Positions 16,396 to 24,402 of a stretch of DNA of 64,000 nucleotides are shown here, piece after piece. A program made the position numbers and the translations under genes. Origin of the DNA: Pseudoalteromonas rubra. GTDB taxonomy: Bacteria > Pseudomonadota > Gammaproteobacteria > Enterobacterales > Alteromonadaceae. The stretch's first letter is position 1. Each line of letters opens with the position of its first letter. The stretch lies in the NCBI RefSeq assembly GCF_000238295.3, contig NZ_AHCD03000035.1, positions 620,001 to 684,000 on the forward strand, written 5' to 3'. The notes under the pieces were generated by a model. The model was not told the DNA's origin, did not search any database, and worked only from the letters and a program-made list of their open reading frames with translations.

Positions 16396-17535
16396 TTACA
16401 GATCAGCCAGGGGATGCGTGCTCTCTTCCCAGCGTGGTGCAAAAAAGCTGTCTATCACTTTGCTGTCTACGTCAGCAATGGTCTTAAACTGCCATTGTGG
16501 TTGTCCGTCTTTGTCAATCAACAGCGCCCGTACGCCTTCACGGAACTCGCCTACTTCGCCGCAACGCACCGACATTGCCAGCTCACGTTGAAAACAGTCT
16601 TTGAGCGACATCCCTTCAGCACGATTTAGTTGTGCCTGGATCAACACGGCACTGAGCGGAGAACCATGTTTTAACGCTTTTTGCGCTTTGCTCAGCCATT
16701 TATTCTCTGCGCTGTCCAGGGCCAGAATGTGCTCTACCTGGACCTCCAGCGTGTCTAGCTCAGCTAATTTAGCAAAAGACTCAGCCAGCGGCTTAATTTC
16801 GCTGCGCGGTGGAATGTGCGATGCTTCATCGAGAGAAATAAGTAGCTGAGTCAATTTCTCATGATTGAGTACGTTGGTCTTACCCCAGTTGACTTCACTG
16901 AGGTTGTGCAGCAGCATATCCAGCCGCTCACCGTCCATATAATGATCCGCCAGACCAACAAATTTGGCATCAGTGGCATTGATAGAGGCACCGGTCAGGC
17001 CCAGAAATAAACCTACGCCATCAGGCATTTTGTTGAGAAAATAGCTGCCGCCCACATCCGGATATAAACCAATGGTGATCTCCGGCATGGCGATACGTGA
17101 TGATTCAGTCACCACACGATGACTGGCTCCGGCCATCAAGCCCAGGCCACCGCCCATGATAATGCCATTGCCCCACAGCAAAATCGGTTTATCATAATTA
17201 TGGATGTGATAATCAAGGCGATATTCCTCAGCAAAGAAGACTTCCAGATGATTATTACCATCTTCCGCTGCCATTGCATTGTAGAGGCTAACCACATCAC
17301 CACCGGCACAGAACGCTTTCTCTCCCGCGCCTTTGAGCAATACCATAGCTACCTGCTCGTCTTCAGCCCACACTTTGAGCTGAGGTTCGAGTAAGCGGAT
17401 CATTTCCAGGTTAAGTGCATTGAGTGCTTTTGGCGCATTAAGGGTGGCCACTGCCACCTTCATGCCGTTATTACAGTGCGCCAACTCAAATACCACAGGG
17501 GCATCTGCCTGGTTCAGTAACTGTAATTCAACCAT
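16396..17535 (-). CDS. 3-hydroxyisobutyryl-CoA hydrolase
   Basis: A 379-residue crotonase-fold enzyme that frees 3-hydroxyisobutyrate from CoA, the step specific to valine. The N-terminal crotonase half has KAFCAGGDVVSLY, the oxyanion GNGIIMGGGLGLM and the catalytic MPEITIGLYPDVGGSYFL with its conserved Glu and Asp. The extra ~120 C-terminal residues, including the CFQRELAMSVRC segment, distinguish HIBCH from simple enoyl-CoA hydratases. Its ATG overlaps the stop of the upstream hydratase gene by one base (TAATG), implying coupled translation. Confidence 0.93.
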   Translation of the reverse strand: MVELQLLNQADAPVVFELAHCNNGMKVAVATLNAPKALNALNLEMIRLLEPQLKVWAEDEQVAMVLLKGAGEKAFCAGGDVVSLYNAMAAEDGNNHLEVFFAEEYRLDYHIHNYDKPILLWGNGIIMGGGLGLMAGASHRVVTESSRIAMPEITIGLYPDVGGSYFLNKMPDGVGLFLGLTGASINATDAKFVGLADHYMDGERLDMLLHNLSEVNWGKTNVLNHEKLTQLLISLDEASHIPPRSEIKPLAESFAKLAELDTLEVQVEHILALDSAENKWLSKAQKALKHGSPLSAVLIQAQLNRAEGMSLKDCFQRELAMSVRCGEVGEFREGVRALLIDKDGQPQWQFKTIADVDSKVIDSFFAPRWEESTHPLADL

Positions 17536-18311
17536 TAGCCATTCACCCAGTTTGCTTTACGTTTTTCCAGGAAGGCATTCACGCCCTCTTTTTGATCTTG
17601 TGTGTCGAACAGAGTCACAAACAGTTCACGCTCAAGCGGCAAAGCACTGTTGATGGTCCCTGAGCGGCCTTTTTGGATCAGTGCCTTACAGGCGGTAACG
17701 GCCACTGGGCTTTGATCTTCAACTTTATTAGCCAACTCAAGCGCAGCTTCGAGCGCTTTGCCCTGCTCAACCACTTCTTCAACCAGTCCAATCTCCCGCG
17801 CTTTATCCGCTTTGAGGCGTTCACCACACAGAATCATGCGCTTAGCCCAACCTTCGCCGACCAACCAGGACAAGTTTTGCGTCCCGCCAGCACAAGGCAG
17901 TAAGCCCACTTTGGCTTCTGGCAGTGCCATTTGAGCCTGCGTCTCTGCAATACGGATGTCACAGGCCAGCGCGACTTCCAGGCCACCTCCCATCGCAAAA
18001 CCATTAATGGCGGCGATAGACACACCACGGAAGTCACTCAGTGTTTCAAATGCTTCGCCAAATACGCGAGACATGTCGGCCGCAACCCCTTTGTCGCCAT
18101 CGGCGAACACATTCAGATCGGCACCGGCCGAGAAGAACTTTTCACCTTCACCGGTGATCACCAATGAGTAGATGTTTTTATCGGCATTCAGCTCGTTCAC
18201 CAGCTCTTTGAGGCCTACCAAAGTGTCGCGAGTCCAGGTGTTAGCCGGTGGGTTCGACATAGTGACTATCGCGATGTGACCTTGTTTTTCGAGTTTCAAT
18301 TGTGCTGACAT
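17535..18311 (-). CDS. Enoyl-CoA hydratase (methacrylyl-CoA step)
   Basis: A 258-residue crotonase. Both catalytic glutamates are present: one in GGGLEVALACD and one in LPEAKVGLLPCAGGTQ. The oxyanion-hole segment FFSAGADLNVF is intact. Between isobutyryl-CoA dehydrogenase and 3-hydroxyisobutyryl-CoA hydrolase, it most likely hydrates methacrylyl-CoA to 3-hydroxyisobutyryl-CoA, although such enzymes also act on tiglyl-CoA and straight-chain enoyl-CoAs. It starts 12 bases after the acyl-CoA dehydrogenase gene and overlaps the following gene by 1 base. Confidence 0.9.
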   Translation of the reverse strand: MSAQLKLEKQGHIAIVTMSNPPANTWTRDTLVGLKELVNELNADKNIYSLVITGEGEKFFSAGADLNVFADGDKGVAADMSRVFGEAFETLSDFRGVSIAAINGFAMGGGLEVALACDIRIAETQAQMALPEAKVGLLPCAGGTQNLSWLVGEGWAKRMILCGERLKADKAREIGLVEEVVEQGKALEAALELANKVEDQSPVAVTACKALIQKGRSGTINSALPLERELFVTLFDTQDQKEGVNAFLEKRKANWVNG

Positions 18312-18323
18312 AATGATGCTCCT

Positions 18324-19481
18324 TTACAATACGCTTGCTGCGCCTTCGGCTAAAATTCGGCGTGCAATGATCACCCGCATGATCTCATTGGTGCCTTCCA
18401 GGATTTGATGAACGCGTACATCACGCAGGTGGCGCTCAAGTGGGTATTCTTTGATGTAGCCATAACCACCATGAATTTGTAATGCATCATCACAAACTTT
18501 AGTACCAACGTCTGTGGCAAAGCGCTTTGCCATGGCACAATAAGTGGTTTTTTCACTGTCGTTGCTGTCTAGTTTAAAGGCTGCCAGGCGGACCATCTGA
18601 CGCGCTGCAACCAGTTCTGTGTTCATGTCTGCAATCTTAAATTGAAGTGCCTGGAAAGCCGCCAGTGGCTTACCAAATTGCTGACGCTCCTGCATATATT
18701 CTTTGGCTGTATTTAAGGCCTGTTGCGCGGTGCCGATTGAACAAGTGGCAATGTTGATACGACCACCGTCCAAACCTTGCATGGCAAATTTAAACCCTTC
18801 GCCTTCTTTGCCCATCAGGTTGGCTGCAGGAATACGCACATCTTCAAACGTGACCAGACGGGTCGGCTGAGCGTTCCAGCCCATTTTTTCTTCTGCTTTA
18901 CCATAGATGACACCTTCGGCATCTGCCGGCACAACAAAGGCTGAAATGCCTTTCGGACCGTCTTCACCCGTGCGGGCCATCACAACCAGTACATCGGTCT
19001 CACCGGCGCCCGAGATGAACATTTTTGAGCCGTTCAGGACATACTCATCGCCTTCCAGCACGGCTTTCGTTTTCAAAGACGCCGCATCAGAGCCCGAGCC
19101 AGGTTCAGTCAGGCAGTAAGAAGCCAATAGCTCCCCCATCACCAACTGGTCCATGTATTGCTCTTTTACCGTATCGGTTGCGAAGCTGGCGATCATCCAG
19201 GTCGCCATGTTGTGTATGGTCAGCATCGCCGTGGTTGCCGTACAGCCCATCGACAATTGCTCAAAAATAATGCTTGAATCTAGACGTGACAGGCCCAGTC
19301 CACCCGCTTCTTCCGGTGTGTATAAGCCACAAAAACCCAGCTCACCGGCTTTTTTAATGACGTCTTTAGGGAAAATGTGCTTCTGATCCCATTCAGCTGC
19401 ATGGGGTGCCAGTTCACTCATGGCGAACTGATGTGCGGTTTCGGCGAATGCCTGTTGATCTTCGTTGAGATTAAAGTCCAT
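18324..19481 (-). CDS. Acyl-CoA dehydrogenase, probably isobutyryl-CoA dehydrogenase
   Basis: A 385-residue FAD enzyme that introduces a 2,3 double bond into short branched acyl-CoA. Signatures: YCLTEPGSGSDAASLKT (FAD/acyl binding), GGRINIATCSIG, and the C-terminal base in HQILEGTNEIMRV, the Glu position used by short-chain and isobutyryl-CoA dehydrogenases; liuA, in contrast, has the base at the internal position. Valine context supports isobutyryl-CoA as substrate. ATG at 19481, behind GTGAGG, is preferred over the in-frame GTG four codons upstream. The 132 bases separating it from mmsA contain a hairpin. Confidence 0.92.
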   Translation of the reverse strand: MDFNLNEDQQAFAETAHQFAMSELAPHAAEWDQKHIFPKDVIKKAGELGFCGLYTPEEAGGLGLSRLDSSIIFEQLSMGCTATTAMLTIHNMATWMIASFATDTVKEQYMDQLVMGELLASYCLTEPGSGSDAASLKTKAVLEGDEYVLNGSKMFISGAGETDVLVVMARTGEDGPKGISAFVVPADAEGVIYGKAEEKMGWNAQPTRLVTFEDVRIPAANLMGKEGEGFKFAMQGLDGGRINIATCSIGTAQQALNTAKEYMQERQQFGKPLAAFQALQFKIADMNTELVAARQMVRLAAFKLDSNDSEKTTYCAMAKRFATDVGTKVCDDALQIHGGYGYIKEYPLERHLRDVRVHQILEGTNEIMRVIIARRILAEGAASVL

Positions 19482-19571
19482 AAAAGACCTCACTTGTTGT
19501 CATGTCGGGCGAAGTGACGATTCTGCCCGGCGTTATTCTTATGTACCTGAGTCCCAGGTATTACTACGAAA

Positions 19572-19592
19572 GGCCCGGGCAAAAGCCGGGCC
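19572..19592 (-). terminator. Intercistronic hairpin between mmsA and the acyl-CoA dehydrogenase gene
   Basis: GGCCCGGC and GCCCGGGCC flank TTTT on the minus strand (8-bp stem with one bulged base) and run into TTTCGT. It resembles a partial terminator or 3'-end stabiliser inside the operon. A weaker hairpin, TACCTG/CAGGTA, follows at 19544-19560. Confidence 0.5.
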
Positions 19593-19613
19593 AGAAAGGG
19601 TAACTGATTGGTG

Positions 19614-21104
19614 TTATCGCAGGTTAATGCTCATGTTAGGGCCGGTTACGGCCTCATCAGCAAACCAACGCGATGTGATGGTCTTGGTTTCGGTGTAGAA
19701 ACGTACACCTTGCTTACCATAGGTATGCTGATCACCATAGAAAGAGTTTTTCCAGCCGGTGAATGAGAAGAACGGCAATGGCACAGGAATTGGAATATTA
19801 ATGCCCACCTGACCGACTTCAATTTCATGCTGGAACTTACGTGCCGCTGCACCACTCGCAGTGAACAAAGAAGTGCCGTTACCATATGGGCTGTTATTCA
19901 CCAGCGTAATGGCTTCTTCCAGGGTATCTACACAGACGCAGTTTAGTACCGGACCAAAAATCTCTTGCTTGTAGATATCCATCTCCGGCGTCACGTCTGT
20001 AAACAGCGTTGGGCCAACCCAGTTGCCTTTTTCGTAGCCTTCAACGGTAAAGTCTGAGCCATCCAGCAAACACGTTGCGCCTTGTTGTTTACCACTTTCG
20101 ATCAGTGACAAAATACGTGCCTTGGCCTGAGCCGAGGTTTGCGGGCCGTAAGCCGCTTCAGGGTCGTTCCACACACCCGGACGTACTTTTTCAAGGCCTG
20201 CTTTTAAGTCATCGATCCACTCTTTGGATTTACCAACGAAGACCGCTACGGAGATACCCATGCAACGCTGACCCGCTGCACCCACAGATGCACCCACCAG
20301 GTTATTGATGGTTTGCTCGCGACTGGCGTCTGGCATGATCACCATATGGTTTTTCGCGCCTACACAGGCCTGAACACGTTTCAGGTTCTCGGTGCCTTTA
20401 CTGTAGATATAAGACCCTACACCGCATGAGCCAACAAAAGAAATTGCGCGTACTTCAGGCGCTGTCAGGATTTGGTCAACCTGCTCTTTTGCACCGTGTA
20501 CAACTTGCAGAACCCCTTTTGGTGCGCCTGCTTCTTCGAACAGCTCTACCAGACGCATTGGCGTCAGAGGGTCTTGCTCAGAAGGTTTTAATACGAATGT
20601 GTTACCACACACAATCGCCATTGGGAACATCCATAATGGGATCATCGCCGGGAAGTTGAACGGTGTAATACCCGCACATACACCCAACGGTTGAATATAA
20701 GAATAAGTGTCGATGTTACGGGCGACGTTCTCAACCGTTTCGCCCATCATCAGCGCCGGTGCATTTGCTGCCTGCTCAACGACTTCAATACCACGCCATA
20801 CATCACCCTTGGCATCTTCAAAGGTCTTACCAAGTTCATGGCAGATAATGGTCGCAATTTCTTCCTGGTGCTCTTTGAGCAATGCAGCATAACGCATCAT
20901 AATGCGCGCACGCTCCGTTACTGGCACATTACGCCAGGTCTTGAATGCCTCTTGTGCTGACGTGATAGCAGCCTGTACTTCGTCGTGCGTCGCACATGGC
21001 ACCTGCGCCAAAACTTCCTGATTCGCCGGATTGACGACATCTAACCACTTGTCAGACTGAGACTGGGTAAATTCACCGTTGATGTATAATGGTACCTGGT
21101 GCAT
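19614..21104 (-). CDS. mmsA: CoA-acylating methylmalonate-semialdehyde dehydrogenase MmsA
   Basis: Converts methylmalonate semialdehyde, NAD+ and CoA to propionyl-CoA and CO2, the end of the valine pathway. The 496-residue aldehyde dehydrogenase fold shows VPLYINGEF at the start, the PFNFPAMIPLWMFPMAI segment, FVGSCGVGSYI and the catalytic cysteine (C281) in AAGQRCMGIS, where the MmsA-type RCM sequence replaces the usual GQVC. An FPFFSFTGWK-like stretch near the C terminus is also typical. The ATG at 21104 sits 5 bases behind AGGAG, which decides it over the GTG two codons upstream. Confidence 0.95.
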   Translation of the reverse strand: MHQVPLYINGEFTQSQSDKWLDVVNPANQEVLAQVPCATHDEVQAAITSAQEAFKTWRNVPVTERARIMMRYAALLKEHQEEIATIICHELGKTFEDAKGDVWRGIEVVEQAANAPALMMGETVENVARNIDTYSYIQPLGVCAGITPFNFPAMIPLWMFPMAIVCGNTFVLKPSEQDPLTPMRLVELFEEAGAPKGVLQVVHGAKEQVDQILTAPEVRAISFVGSCGVGSYIYSKGTENLKRVQACVGAKNHMVIMPDASREQTINNLVGASVGAAGQRCMGISVAVFVGKSKEWIDDLKAGLEKVRPGVWNDPEAAYGPQTSAQAKARILSLIESGKQQGATCLLDGSDFTVEGYEKGNWVGPTLFTDVTPEMDIYKQEIFGPVLNCVCVDTLEEAITLVNNSPYGNGTSLFTASGAAARKFQHEIEVGQVGINIPIPVPLPFFSFTGWKNSFYGDQHTYGKQGVRFYTETKTITSRWFADEAVTGPNMSINLR

Positions 21105-21132
21105 GTGCACTCCTCCCCAAATAAAACGAAAA

Positions 21133-21163
21133 AGCGCCGCTTAATTATTGTCGTTGCGGCGCT
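21133..21163 (-). terminator. Attenuator-like hairpin between thiolase and mmsA
   Basis: Perfect 8-bp stem AGCGCCGC / GCGGCGCT with a 15-base loop; on the minus strand it is followed by TTTTCGTTTT. It sits between the thiolase stop and the mmsA start, so it could uncouple the first gene from the rest of the operon. Confidence 0.7.
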
Positions 21164-21172
21164 ATATTTAAC

Positions 21173-22351
21173 TTAAACTTCGACGGCTAATGCCACCGCT
21201 TCACCACCACCGATACACAGTGAGGCAATCCCTTTTGATAACCCACGATTGCGTAACGCATGAATGAGTGTTACCAGGATACGTGCACCGCTGGCGCCGA
21301 TTGGGTGACCCAATGCACAAGCACCACCGTTCACGTTTACTTTACTTTGATCAAGGCCTAACTCGCTGATTGCCAGCATAGTCACCATGGCAAATGCTTC
21401 GTTGATTTCCCACAGATCCACGTCATCTTTAGACCAGCCAGTTTGTTCAAGCAGTTTATTCATTGCACCTACTGGTGCGACTGTGAACTCGGCAGGTGCC
21501 TGAGAGTGAGTAGTGTGACCTGCAATTTTACACAGCGGTGTTAAACCGTGACGCTTAGCTTCTGATTCACTCATCAGTACGAGTGCTGCCGCACCGTCTG
21601 AAATAGAAGAAGAGTTTGCTGCGGTAATAGTGCCGTCTTTTTTGAACGCCGGGCGCAGTGACGGGATCTTGTCCGGACGTGCGTTACCTGGCTGCTCATC
21701 AATCGCCACTTCAACATCACCTTTGCGAGTCGAAATCACATGAGCAGCAACTTCATTGTCGAAGCTGCCGTTTTCGATGGCTGCATTGGCTTTGCTCAGA
21801 GAGCTCAGCGCAAACTCATCCATATTGTCACGCGTAATGCCGTACTCATCAGCCGTATCTTGTGCGAAGCAACCCATTGCTTTATTGTCGTAGGCATCTT
21901 CGAGGCCATCCGCCATCATGTGATCTTTGATTTCACCATGACCCATACGCATACCACCACGCGCTTTAGGGATAAAGTAAGGAGCATTAGTCATGCTCTC
22001 CATACCACCTGCGATGGCGTTGTTGATGCTGCCTGCTTTAATTAAGTCGTGCGCGAACATGGCTGCTTTAAGACCTGAACCACATACTTTATTAATTGTG
22101 GTTGCGCCTGTTGAGCGGGCCAGACCCGCATGTAACATAGCCTGACGTGCAGGTGCCTGGCCTAATCCAGCCGGCAATACACAGCCCATAATGACTTCAT
22201 CAATGCTGGCATCTGACAAACCAGTCTCAGCCATGACCGCTTTAATTGCGGTTGCACCTAAATCAGTAGCGCTGGCACCTGAAAGGCTGCCCATAAATCC
22301 ACCCATAGGGGTACGTTTTGCGGCGACAATGACAACAGCTTCGTTACTCAT
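21173..22351 (-). CDS. Acetyl-CoA C-acetyltransferase (thiolase)
   Basis: A 392-residue thiolase. The acyl-accepting cysteine is C90 in INKVCGSGLKAAM; the C-terminal signatures GGACALGHPIGASGAR (with the catalytic His) and SLCIGGGEAVAL (C379) are intact. In this locus it probably cleaves acetoacetyl-CoA made from acetoacetate by ScoAB, or 2-methylacetoacetyl-CoA from isoleucine; the sequence does not separate these. It is the promoter-proximal gene of the leftward operon, with AGGAG 8 bases before ATG, and is followed by an attenuator-like hairpin. Confidence 0.92.
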   Translation of the reverse strand: MSNEAVVIVAAKRTPMGGFMGSLSGASATDLGATAIKAVMAETGLSDASIDEVIMGCVLPAGLGQAPARQAMLHAGLARSTGATTINKVCGSGLKAAMFAHDLIKAGSINNAIAGGMESMTNAPYFIPKARGGMRMGHGEIKDHMMADGLEDAYDNKAMGCFAQDTADEYGITRDNMDEFALSSLSKANAAIENGSFDNEVAAHVISTRKGDVEVAIDEQPGNARPDKIPSLRPAFKKDGTITAANSSSISDGAAALVLMSESEAKRHGLTPLCKIAGHTTHSQAPAEFTVAPVGAMNKLLEQTGWSKDDVDLWEINEAFAMVTMLAISELGLDQSKVNVNGGACALGHPIGASGARILVTLIHALRNRGLSKGIASLCIGGGEAVALAVEV

Positions 22352-22406
22352 TAAAAAAACTCCTGTTTACAAGCAAGTTGCTTGCTTTTAGTAATCTCTT
22401 ACGTCG

Positions 22407-22441
22407 AGCATACCTAATATTTACGTTTACGCCAACGTAAA
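22407..22441 (-). promoter_or_regulatory. Thiolase/mmsA operon promoter with LiuR-type operator
   Basis: On the minus strand TTGGCG (22435-22430) and TATGCT (22412-22407) are separated by 17 bases, a good sigma70 promoter. A perfect dyad, TTTACGTT-N6-AACGTAAA at 22420-22441, covers the -35 box and the upstream half of the spacer. It shares 16 of 22 positions with the element in front of liuR, so it is the probable LiuR operator. Confidence 0.7.
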
Positions 22442-22684
22442 TCTAAAATCAAGCAAATTGCGATCTCTGAAAGTGTAAAGTTAAGTTGCACATCGAGGTT
22501 GCCACTGGTGTGGGATCGATGTGTCGTCCTCCTCGCCAGTCAGTCCTGAACCAAGCGACTATACTGCATTGTGACGTACCATCTGGAGTGCCTCAGCGGG
22601 TCTTCTGCAAGCTAAACGAATACCTAAAGTAGACCAGTATGAGCAGCTTCGATATTCGACTATCGGATGAAACAAACACCATAC

Positions 22685-22713
22685 TTTACCTTTACGTAAA
22701 CTTCACTTATATT
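22685..22713 (+). promoter_or_regulatory. liuR-liu operon promoter with LiuR-type operator
   Basis: TTTACC (22685-22690) and TATATT (22708-22713) are spaced by 17 bases. The palindrome TTTACGTAAA (22691-22700) lies in the spacer, where MerR-family proteins bind. The 22-bp element at 22685-22706 matches the thiolase-side operator at 16 positions; shared pattern TTTACnTTnnCGTAAACnT. This implies autoregulation. Confidence 0.65.
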
Positions 22714-22746
22714 GGATAAATCAGTTTTGATGTAAGTGCGTAAACG

Positions 22747-23139
22747 ATGCAAGACAACCAAGAACCAACATATTCAATCAGCGAACTCGCCAAGGAGTTT
22801 GATATTACCACCCGAAGTATTCGGTTTTATGAAGATCAGGGATTACTTTCACCTGATCGTCACGGCCAGACCCGCATCTATTCAAAGCGTGACAAAGTCC
22901 GCCTCAAACTGATCCTGCGGGGCAAACGTTTAGGCTTTACTCTGGCAGAAACCGGTCGCTTATTTGAGCTCTACGACGCTGACAAATCAAGCGCCAAACA
23001 GCTTCATACTATGCTGCAACTGATCGAAGAAAAAAAGGCCGATCTGAGTCAGCAGATGGACGACATTAAAGTTGTCCTGATGGAGCTGGTGACAGCGGAA
23101 CGCCGCTGCCTGGATACTTTAAAGAATTTAGACGAATAG
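22747..23139 (+). CDS. liuR: MerR-family regulator LiuR
   Basis: A 130-residue MerR-type regulator. The N-terminal winged helix-turn-helix reads YSISELAKEFDITTRSIRFY with the family's IRFYEDQGLL signature, followed by a coiled-coil dimerisation region (about residues 75-125) and no large effector domain. It is the first gene before liuABCDE, the position of LiuR, the repressor of leucine/isovalerate utilisation in Alteromonadales and related groups, which responds to pathway CoA intermediates. Operators at its own promoter and at the divergent thiolase promoter fit. It ends 78 bases before liuA. Confidence 0.92.
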   Translation: MQDNQEPTYSISELAKEFDITTRSIRFYEDQGLLSPDRHGQTRIYSKRDKVRLKLILRGKRLGFTLAETGRLFELYDADKSSAKQLHTMLQLIEEKKADLSQQMDDIKVVLMELVTAERRCLDTLKNLDE

Positions 23140-23217
23140 TGATTGAGCAATGTAGCACTTAATGCGAGTCGCGGCGAGTGCTTAATCAAGAATAACTCTC
23201 ACACAGGATAACTACAG

Positions 23218-24393
23218 ATGAGCACAGTATCACTTTATAAAGAACTTAACTTTGGCCTGGGCGAAACGGCGGACATGATCCGTGACCACGTGAACAGCTT
23301 TGCCAGCAGTGAAATTGCCCCACTGGCAGAAAAAACCGACGAAGAAAATGCATTCCCCAATGAAATGTGGCCAAAGTTTGGTGACATGGGCCTGTTGGGC
23401 ATCACAGTACCGGAAGAATTTGGTGGTGCAAACATGGGCTATCTGGAACACGTTATCGCGATGGAAGAGATCAGCCGTGCCAGTGCCTCAATCGGATTGA
23501 GCTATGGCGCCCATTCAAACTTGTGCGTAAACCAAATCAACCGCAATGGTAATCAGGCACAAAAAGAAAAGTACCTGCCTAAACTTATCTCAGGTGAGCA
23601 CATAGGTGCACTGGCAATGAGTGAGCCCAACTCAGGCTCAGATGTGGTATCCATGAAACTCAAAGCCGAGAAAAAAGGCGATAAGTTCATCCTGAACGGT
23701 AATAAAATGTGGATCACCAATGGTCCGGACGCCGATGTATTTGTCATCTACGCAAAAACAGACTTAGATGCGGGCCCGCGTGGTATCACCGCGTTTATCG
23801 TTGAACGTGACTTCCCTGGGTTCTCTACCGCACAAAAACTCGACAAACTGGGCATGCGTGGTTCTAACACCTGTGAACTGGTTTTTGAAGACTGTGAAGT
23901 GCCAGAAGAGAACATACTCGGTAACTATAATGAAGGCGTTAAAGTCCTTATGAGTGGTCTGGACTATGAGCGTGTCGTATTGGCAGGTGGCCCTTTGGGG
24001 ATCATGCAGGCGTGTATGGATGTGGTTGTCCCTTATATTCATGAGCGTAAGCAATTCAACCAGTCTATCGGTGAGTTCCAGCTTGTACAGGGCAAAATCG
24101 CTGACATGTACACACAAATGAATGCAGCTCGCTCATATGTATACACCGTTGCCAAAGCCTGTGACCGCGGCGAAACAACCCGTAAAGATGCAGCTGGCGT
24201 TATCCTCTATGCCGCAGAGCTGGCAACCAAAATGGCACTTGATGCGATCCAGTTACTTGGCGGTAACGGCTACATCAACGAATATCCGACCGGACGTTTA
24301 CTGCGTGATGCCAAACTATATGAAATTGGTGCCGGTACTTCTGAGATCCGCCGTATGCTGATCGGTCGTGAGCTGTTCACCGAAAGCCGCTAA
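23218..24393 (+). CDS. liuA: Isovaleryl-CoA dehydrogenase LiuA
   Basis: Oxidises isovaleryl-CoA to 3-methylcrotonyl-CoA with FAD, passing electrons to ETF. The 391 residues include LAMSEPNSGSDVVSMKLKA, KMWITNGPDADV and DYERVVLAGGPLG, in which E251 is the catalytic base; this internal Glu position is the hallmark of isovaleryl-CoA dehydrogenases and separates it from the acyl-CoA dehydrogenase of the opposite operon. C-terminal LLRDAKLYEIGAGTSEIRR is typical, with Gly in place of Glu. First enzyme gene of the leucine operon; liuB follows after 9 bases with an AAGGAGG site. Confidence 0.96.
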   Translation: MSTVSLYKELNFGLGETADMIRDHVNSFASSEIAPLAEKTDEENAFPNEMWPKFGDMGLLGITVPEEFGGANMGYLEHVIAMEEISRASASIGLSYGAHSNLCVNQINRNGNQAQKEKYLPKLISGEHIGALAMSEPNSGSDVVSMKLKAEKKGDKFILNGNKMWITNGPDADVFVIYAKTDLDAGPRGITAFIVERDFPGFSTAQKLDKLGMRGSNTCELVFEDCEVPEENILGNYNEGVKVLMSGLDYERVVLAGGPLGIMQACMDVVVPYIHERKQFNQSIGEFQLVQGKIADMYTQMNAARSYVYTVAKACDRGETTRKDAAGVILYAAELATKMALDAIQLLGGNGYINEYPTGRLLRDAKLYEIGAGTSEIRRMLIGRELFTESR

Positions 24394-24402
24394 GGAGGCA
24401 GC

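Larger units (their letters stand above)
22352..22746. promoter_or_regulatory. Divergent control region of the two branched-chain catabolic operons
   Basis: 395 bases with no convincing gene. Each end carries a promoter overlapped by a copy of the same 22-bp element (see the entries at 22407 and 22685). The central ~220 bases show no structure I can interpret. Confidence 0.7.
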
